This document shows, in pieces, positions 52,301 to 61,300 of a stretch of DNA of 64,000 bases. A program made the position numbers and the translations under genes. Below the pieces are notes generated by a model, which ran no database searches, was not told the DNA's origin, and saw only the letters and a list, made by a program, of their open reading frames with translations. Origin of the DNA: Apus apus (Eukaryota; Chordata; Aves; Apodiformes; Apodidae); the NCBI RefSeq assembly GCF_020740795.1, contig NC_067290.1:21771001-21835000 (forward strand), in the 5' to 3' direction. Position 1 is the stretch's first letter; each line of letters opens with the position of its first letter.

Positions 52301-55300
52301 GTGTTCCCATATTAAAGCTGAATGCAGACGTGAGATGTTGTAGAGTATTATGTGAGCTAAGTCTGACTCATGGGTGGTTCCTGGAGTTACCTTCATTACG
52401 GCCAGCAGCCTCTATCCTAATGATGAAGGTGAAAGTGGCAACCCTGAATTAAAAAGTGGCACACCTTCTGTAGCAGAGAGTGACCTTTGATCTGAACTGA
52501 GCAGTGATCGTCCCAAATTTCTCACTACTAGGCTCAGCAGAAACAATGCCAGCTGAACAGCAGAAAATGCTATCACAGCAGACACAATTAGTCTCTTATC
52601 CTGCCATTGCAGGGTACAATCTAGGTCAGGAACCCTGACCTCAGCACACACATGCAGCCAAATACACACATTCATCCAAAACACTGCAAATGAGTTTCAG
52701 AACTGGCAAGCTGTAGAGTGTGCATTGTGAACACTGTGTCGGTGGGGCTTGTTACCAGGGGATTGTCCTCATGTGCTAGTGTGGCTTCTAGCCAAGTGTG
52801 CTAGTGTGACTTCCCTCCCTTTTAAGAGATACATAGATTATCTGGAAGCTACCTGGGCTCAACATTCCCACTGCAGAAACTCCATGGCTGATACAGAGCT
52901 GTTTTCCCACTGCTGATGAAGACAACAAAGAATAAAATGAAAAAGCCCAGCGTACTGTGAGGGCAGGCTGTTCTTTTGTTACACTGCATCTTTAGGCTTT
53001 GATAAGAGCTTCTGAGGGTCTAACAGCCAGCTAGCACTTCATTTAGCCAGCACGTTCCATTCACTAAAGCATTTAATTAGGAAAGTAGTAATTTGATTGG
53101 TCCAGCAGAACTTTGAACATCATCCAAGAAATTCACAGTAGTAAAAAAGGCTCAGCCAATCATTCACTGGAAGTGTAAATAATTAGAGAGATGGAGTTCT
53201 GTTTTGTCTAACATGCAATAGTGGCTCCTAAATAAGATGTTTATTTTTTTATTCTTGAGAACATGCTTCCCACAGGAGTTCTGAAAGTACAGTTTAACTA
53301 GTGAGCCTGACTTAATAATAATCTGCGTGTAGGTACCTTTGAATTAGTGACTTGAGTACTAAGATGATTTTGTTCTTTTTTTTATTTCCTAAGATTTGTT
53401 TTGTAGTCAGAAGCCCAGGATGCTCAGTGCAGAGCTGGATCCCAACTGTTCAAAAACTGGAGATTCAGCACGTTATATCTATTCATACCATATTCATATC
53501 CATACCTTCAAATACCAAGGAAGCATAAATCTAGGTCTTGGTGTTTCTAAGAATTGTGGCTCATTGTTATGAGGAAAATGCAAGCCAGGAAAAACAGAGG
53601 TGTTTAGACTGTTGTGTTTTCAGTGCAGAGCTGTCCTTCTAGGTATCTTAATTCAGTAAATGCCTTGGAGAGAAGTAATAATGACTTCAAAGGGGTTTGT
53701 GTGCAAAAAAAGGGGGGATTTTATGTAAAAAAGCTCAAGACAAAATAAACGTGAATGTTGTACACTATCAAGCAATGCTTGATCCCACAGAGACCGGACT
53801 CCTGAGGCAGTCTGAATCACACTGGGTTTGATTTGTGTACATCTAGTAAAGTCATTTGAAACAGACAGACTGAAGGGAAGCAAATAAATGAGGCTCTTGG
53901 TTCTTCAAGGTCATGTGTGAAACATTAGGCTGAGAAAGCAACCTGCAGCATTTTGTTCAGGAGCAAGCACTAAGAAAAAGATGACAAGTGCAGCCTGCAT
54001 TGCTGGGGAAGAAAAACAGGAGAAAAGGATGTCAACACCTGAGGATTAAATGATCCTGAAGGAAATGCAAAGAGTAGTGAACTTTGAAAAACTAAATGGT
54101 GAGTACCAAGAGATCAGGGATTTGGACTGTAAGGCCCCCAAGTCCCATATGCTGAGTTCTGAACGAGTTCTTAATTCTCTGTTCCAGAGAGTTGCATTAC
54201 CTTTGAATAGGGCAAGTAACAGCTAACCCTGTAGATTATTATCACTACTACCACACCAACTGATACTGAGTTTGTCAGCTAACACAGTATTTCCACTCTT
54301 TTAGTTCAATAGCAGAGTGGGTGTATGGAAATGTCATCATTCTGGCAATCAATTTACTAAAGTCTCTGCTGAAAGGCCAAACAGAATACGTTATGCTGAA
54401 TGAACAGCAGGTCTAGCCAAGCCTAGAAATGAAATGGGAAACTGCTCCTGCTGCAGACTTAAGAGTTAAGTCTTTTTTCCCTTCTGAAAGCAGCTGGGGT
54501 GTGGCTTAGTTCCTTGCCTTTCTTACCAACATGTGGGTTTATGTAAGAAGATGAAACTTGAGGCTTGAAGATGAACATTAAGAAACTGTTTCCTTGAGAA
54601 AGCTGGTGATGGGGAACAAAGGGAAATGTTTTCCTGAACTGAGATAGGCTTTTGAGGAAGCCTTTGGCCCTAACTGGCAGAGAATAGGATGTTGTACCTT
54701 GACGGCAGTTTGGTGACTGACTGGTTGGTCACTGGTGGTTGCTTGTGACATCTGCCAGTGGGACCTGTGTCAACAGTGAGTGCACAGCAAAGGTCCATTT
54801 TTTAACTGATGTGACTGTTTGTTACTCCTAAATTCCCTCTACTCCAGTGGGGTGGGCAGGCAGGGAAACAAAATCCCAGCAAAGCAGAATTCAGTGGAAT
54901 ATTCTGTTACAAGACTGAAAGATACTAAAATACCAAACAAGTCCTTAGGAGGTGTCTCCCCAGCAGGAGAATAGGGAGTAGTTATGTTTTTCAGTTAAGC
55001 CTGGAAAACTTTTTTCATTCCTTCATATCTTCAGCCAACTCTGGAGCACTGCAGCAGATAAAATTAGCAGCCAAGCAGAGTTCTTCTTTAACTAACTTAT
55101 GATGCAGGTTTGTTGTTTGGTTTTTTTTTTTGTATTAGGGATTGCCAACAGTTTGGAGTCCATCCAGCTGAAGGGCGAGCAGCATGTCCTTGCATCCATA
55201 AGTGTTTCTAAACTAAAAAAATTTAGCAAAGATATAAACCAGAATCCCTGTCCCATGTTAAAGTTGTAGCTTGGAAAAAAGAAAGCAAAAATGACATCTC

Positions 55301-58300
55301 CTGTTCCTTCCAAATTATATTTACAGACAGAAAAATATTATTATTTTGAAAATGCATAAATTACTCATTTAACAGATAGCCTCAGAGCCAAATTCACCAC
55401 AACGGGATTTACCAGAGGAAGGAGAAAAGGGCAAATTAAGTCTTAAAGGGACTGAGAAAGTCCTGAAGCATCCATTTCCTGGCCCAGGAACAGCACAGGC
55501 AAGGCAGCCTGGCAGTAAAATGGTGCTATAGCAGCCTTCATGCTGTGGTTGAAGGCACTGAAGCGCCTTGCAAGATTTGGATCTATAAACTGAAGATTTT
55601 TCAGGCCATGGTAGTTAGGCACTTTTATGTCCTAGAGATACATGGAAAATGCTAGGATGTAATTCTATATATCAAGAAGAAGTCTCTCCTAGACAACTCC
55701 ACTAAATACACAGTGGTTCAGCCCTGCATTTACATGCTGTCCATAATGTACCAAATGTACTTGGAAATCAAAGATAAATACATTAAAGAAGGTTTTAATT
55801 GAATGCATCTAATGATGATACAGAGTGGCTGATACTCCCTGGGCATGATAATTTCCTGTGTGTGTACTTCTCTTCTGTTTTGATTTAGAAGCTGGCAGAG
55901 GCATCTCTTTTATTTTATTTTTTTTCTTTTTTTTTCTTTCTTTTTTTTCTTGGTGATACTTTTGGAAATCTTAATTTCAGCAAGGAGTTCTGTGGGTATT
56001 CTTCATGATCAGAAGCACTTTAGTCCACCCTGGCTTCCTCAGGATACAATGAATAGCTCCATCTGTCTCTCACTGGTGTCAAGTAGCTTGTCTGGCTGTG
56101 CAGAAATCAGAGGAAACCCAGGACAGTCAAATGGCTAGAGGCACATTTCACCAATTTATCAAAATACTGGTAGACTTCAGTGAAGCAGCCAAGTTCCTTA
56201 AAGTGTTTGGTTCCTAGCTGACCAGCCTGGCAGTTTCTGATCTGTTGAAATGCAATAACCTGCAAGGTGTTTGTCACACTTAAGGCTGATCTCCTGCTTC
56301 TGCTCACCAAGCCTGAGAAGGCTCTGAAGCTTTGGTGGCTTTCTTGAGAGGCACGGTGGGCAGGCAGCAATGCAAGGCTCACCTCATTACTTTTCACTCC
56401 ATAAGAGTTCCCGTCCACTGCTGGGGCTGAGGGTGTCCTCCAAGGACAGCCTACGGCTACTTTTTCCCTTCTCAGGGAATTTCTTTCCAAGCAGCAGTGG
56501 GCATGCTTTATGTGGTGGCTCTTATTCCCTACTGCCTTGCAACTAACAGCCAAGAAAGATGTTGAGAGTGAGGTTCACCATAAACCATCCCTCCTCAAAT
56601 TCACCTCAGTCCCTTCAATGCTTTTATGTCTTCTAAATTGCAACTAGGTAAAAGAGCCATTAGGTTCCAGTGATCAAAATAATTTACTTACCACACGTAA
56701 TAGCTGGAGCATCTCCACGTATCTGGGGAAAGAGACAAACTTTTATTTATTGACATCAAACCACTGCTGAAGGGTGAATTGTGTAGCCTCAGTTTTAGGA
56801 GAGCAGCAGATAGGGTTGTAACAATGAACTCACACTTTTTCTGAAGACATCAGCTCCTGGGCAATAAGGTAAGCTCTGGACTGGCCTTCTTTCTGTCAAC
56901 AGCAAAAAACAGAGACAAATTAAGACACGTCTTATTCCAAGAAATAAAGTAGTGTTAGAGAGCACTTTGAACTGAGATATTTCTTCAGTAAAAACCGTGA
57001 GCAGGCTTTTATTCTTTGTTGTTCTGTGCCTGGCATCCTGGAGTCCTTTCCATAACAGGGTGTTTCTGCAATTCAAATACTACTAGTGTGGTACAGTACA
57101 ACAGCTGTTTAGGCAGATGTCAAGTTTGAAAAATGTGTTCTTTTTGAAGAACCAGAGAACTTTTCTGTTGTTTTTTACCAGTCCAAAATTCATTAGAGAG
57201 AGCAGAAAGTGCCTAGCACTGAGTAGGCTACCTTCATGGCTGTTTGGGATCATACTATGTGTTGGTACACTTTGTTACATGGAAAAGGGAGTTCTTTATC
57301 AAAATGATCATATTCCAAAGTGTTCTGGCTGCTGCGAGACCTGTGGAAGCAAATGGGGCAAAGGACTCTTGCATGCTAAACAAAATGTCCAAACTGAATG
57401 GCCATAAGTATCTCCAGAAAGCAAAGAGCCTGAACTCCAGCAGACAACATCTCAGTGGCATCTACTTAGCTGAAAGGCATTTCAGAAGACACAGAAAACT
57501 GTGAAAGAAACAAAGTGTATGGCTCTGAGGTGCAAGTGGCTAGTTAGGGTATTTTGCTCCTATTTCATGACTTAGCCTTATGGTGAGAAATTACCAAAGC
57601 ATGGAAATATTTACTGAAAGGAATCTACTGGGAAAAGTTTGACTTACTTAGTAGTGGTGAAGTACAGAACTAAAACAGTAGTGCAGCAGTGGTGAAGAAA
57701 AGCAGCCCTCACTGACCTGAAGTGGTCTCAGGGGAGGTGAATTCAGCAGCAAGACTTTGTGACCTTGCCAAACCAGGTTTGCTGGAAACTCAATGCTTAC
57801 AGATCCTGCTTCTGAAAGCTGGACTGGGACTTGAAGTGATGTGATGCAGTTCCTTGGTATAACTGACATGTGGGAAGTTTGTGGCTCTATTTCCACCACA
57901 AATTCTGTGTGTCAGGTTGCTAGAGATCAGGGAATGTGAAACTTAATTGAAGAGCAAATGAAAGGGGGTCTGTTTCTTTCTGGGTCTCCTAGCCCAACAC
58001 TGGCTGTCCAGGATGTCCTCTGTGGACAAGCCTGGCTCCACAGTGTCAGGAAGCAGAGTGCATTTCCCCAGCAGGCCAGGCCCGTTTTCCCTTTGCACAC
58101 ACACATTGTCACACTCTGTAATTCGTCTCATGATTAATATGTCTTCGCCAAGAGCACAGGGACCCCGGTGCCACACGGCCCATCTAGGTGAGTTTGAGAC
58201 AGTCTCTCTAGGCGTTGCCCATCTTGTGTTATTTAATTGCTGTTTGTTTAACCAGGAAATGAGCTCTGAGATTGATGACAGTGTCCAGAGACAAAACTTC

Positions 58301-61300
58301 TGGAAATGGGGGTTTGAGGGTGTGCAAGGTTCTGAAACAAAGTCCAAGTGATTATTTTAGCATGGCTAAGGTGCCCCCTTTTTAGCAACCTGTGCTCCCT
58401 GCAGCTAGTCCTGTGCCCAGCCCTGGCTCCTTCCCAGCTCCCATCCCAGAAGCTGCACTCCAGGCCTCACTGCAATCCTCTGTTTAGCAGACGGAGGCCA
58501 TGCAGCCACATGGGGACCTTTAGCTTTCTGCTTCACTGACTCTTGTCTTGTAGCCTCATCGCCCCATCCTCAGCAAAACCCAATGCTTGATACAGCGTTT
58601 GCAATATGCAATATACAATTGCAATACATAACTGAAATATCTCCTTGTTCTCTCAGCTCTGAAAAAAATGCTAGTGCCAGGAAGGTCACAAACACAAAAG
58701 CACCTAAACCAGGTTAGGAGCTTGTACAGTTGCTACAGCTCAGCTGAGCAACATAACTTGCAAAGCAAAGATGATACTGTGCCATCATCTCTCCATTAGC
58801 TAAACTAAGCCCTGCAGCCCTTCCCCAAACGGATACCAAGTGTACTGATGGAAAACTAAGACCTAGAGATGACTTGTGACTTGCTCAGAGTTTCTCCTTC
58901 TCCAACAGACAATGTTTTCCAGTGTATAATGAAGCACCACCACCAGAAAGCTTTTGTTTAGAGCAATAATGCTTTACAGAGCACAAGTGTGAGCACAGCT
59001 GAAGTACAAGTCCTAGGTAACTCAAACTGATAAACTGTAGGTTTTGTGTTCCTTTTGTGCCTTCTAGTAGAAAAAAAAACATTTGGGCTAAGAAGGGTTC
59101 AAGTAGTCAACAGTGGAGAAAGGTGATTAATGGCCCGTGCTGATGTGGCACTTAACTGGTGCAGGATTCCCTTCTCTGTGGTAGCAATCCAGTTCATGTA
59201 GGGATGACTCCACACGGAGTGATTTATATGCTCTGGCTTTGTCCTGACCAATGCCAAGGCATCTGTGGTGACAGTGCCAGGTATCTCAGAGCTCTCAGTC
59301 ATGCTGACGCAGCTGCTTAGCTTAAGAAGTTGTGGGGCTGAGGGAAAATGTGCCTCCATTGGGCTGGGGGTTGTACGGCCTAAGACCAGCACAAGTAGAT
59401 CACAGAACAGTTCACTAAAATAGAACCATTGGTGCCGTGCAAGCCACTCATCTGGAGTAACCCTTTGCATTTCAAAAGCAGGGTAACTAGTACCTTAGAT
59501 AACTAGAAGCAGCAGCTCCATTCTGGTGTGTCCCACTGTCTTGCCATGGTGACATGGACAAAATGCATCTCTTCCTGCATTTTCCTCTATGTGTGTCTTA
59601 TTTCAGACTCCTCAGGGTAGGTGCATTGCAGCTGGATGGAACCCAGCACAAGAACACTGACAGCAACTTGCAGGCTTCAGCCTCTGAGCTGAGTGACTTC
59701 ATAATGCCCCTTTTGTAATTATTATGAACTGTGTAGCAGTTCCCAGTCATGTCACAGTGGTGTCGACAGTAAACTGGGACATTACAAATACAAGTGGCTT
59801 TCTCAGGCTGTCTGTGAATTTGTTAGAGAAAAGGAAAAGCAGTCCACATCTTCTGTCTCCCAGGCCCCTTCCCTGAAAAGCTAGAGTGCAGCTCTCCTGG
59901 GGAATCTGGGTCATTGTATAAATCAAGAGCTGCCAGAGGCATCTGAATTAGGTAGGTCCTCAAGGCACACAAATCTGTCATTCCCAGCTCCAGCACGTTT
60001 CAGTTCTCTGTGCGTGTGTGCATGTGTATGTGTTTTAATATGTGAAGGTTAAAGGTTTGCAAAACAGAATGATTAATGGAGTCTGGAAACAAAGCCCACG
60101 CAGTGGAAATAGATAAGCAGCAGCAAAGGCAGCTTCTGTTCTGCTGCCATCAGACAGTAGCTGCTCTGCTTGTTGTAAGACCTTTGTGGCTAAGCTCAGT
60201 GTACCCTGTTTGTGTGGGGCACAGATCCCTTCCATCTGCAATTCTGGGTTGCTATTGCTCTTTTTCTCCACTGCCTTATTTTGACACCTGGGAGGAGGGT
60301 AGAGCATCTTGCCTCCAGTGCTGCCTTCTCACGAGTACAGCACTAGGAGTTGTTGCTCTATGAGGTTCCTCTTCGTGCCCCATCCCCAGCACACCACCAT
60401 ATAAAGGTAATGAGCAGCCCTCCAGTCTGGCTAAGATCAGATGTATTAAACTTAAAGCCCTAAATGACTAGCTAGAATGCTTTGTGTTTTCATTGACATA
60501 AACTCCAGCCATGTCTGGTCTGAATTCTCTTTATTTTATACCGTTTTGCTGTGGTTACATGCTTGCTAATCACCTCACTACAGACATTCACATTTTGCCA
60601 AGGTGACATCTCATCTCTGTTATTCTGGCTGTATATACAGCTCCTTGTAACATACTGCTGATCAACCAGCAGGTGTTGATTCTAGATCTTTTCAAACCAT
60701 GGAGCTGAGCTTCTCAAAAGTAGATTTTCAAGATTATGTTGTCTCTATTTCTGATCTTTTAAAAACTGAATGTTTTGAGACTGCTACAAAAACTTAAGTT
60801 CAGCCAAACTTGATTTGAAGTTGGTTCCTAGTCAAATCTGAACTATTAAACTAATTTCCCCTTGAATTCCTTTCATGCATGTAAGCTAGATGGGTTCAAG
60901 ATGGATTTATCATTTTTTAGGAGTAAAAAAACAACCATGAAGTTCAGGTTTGAATCCAGCTCAATGACGTCTTGAGTAAAACCCTACAAAAAAGTCAGTA
61001 AGATTTGTTTTAGCAACCTTGAATTTGCTTCCAAGTGCACAGTGGTTGCATGCTTTTCCCTTGTGAACTCAAGTCACAATTTTATTGTCACCTCTCTGCT
61101 GACATCACAACTAAGACATGCTGAGAAAACCTCACCAGCTGAGATAACACGTGTATGCTCTAAAAATGCTAGTGATTTGTCAGCTAACTAATAGAACTTG
61201 AAGGAAAAATATGCCACTGGTACCATGGGCAGCTCAGCATCCTGCAGGGTAGATGCAAAGCAATACAGCACACAGGGAAGTCAAAAGGAGCTGTTCTCCC

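Larger units (their letters stand above)
48141..56691 (-). other. FGD5 intron c-d, the longest in the window
   Basis: 8.55-kb intron. Contains the retroelement-derived GC-rich block at 48490-49010, a short duplication of tgtgctagtgtg (52774-52812) and a 45-base T-rich tract (about 55908-55951). The remainder is unremarkable AT-rich sequence. Confidence 0.85.

Noticed and set aside
56835..56840. Donor AAAAA|gtgtga for FGD5 exon b
   Set aside because: It would leave phase 0 and break the frame into the microexon. The GT|gtgagt donor two bases on restores KVYVEMLQ and is closer to consensus.
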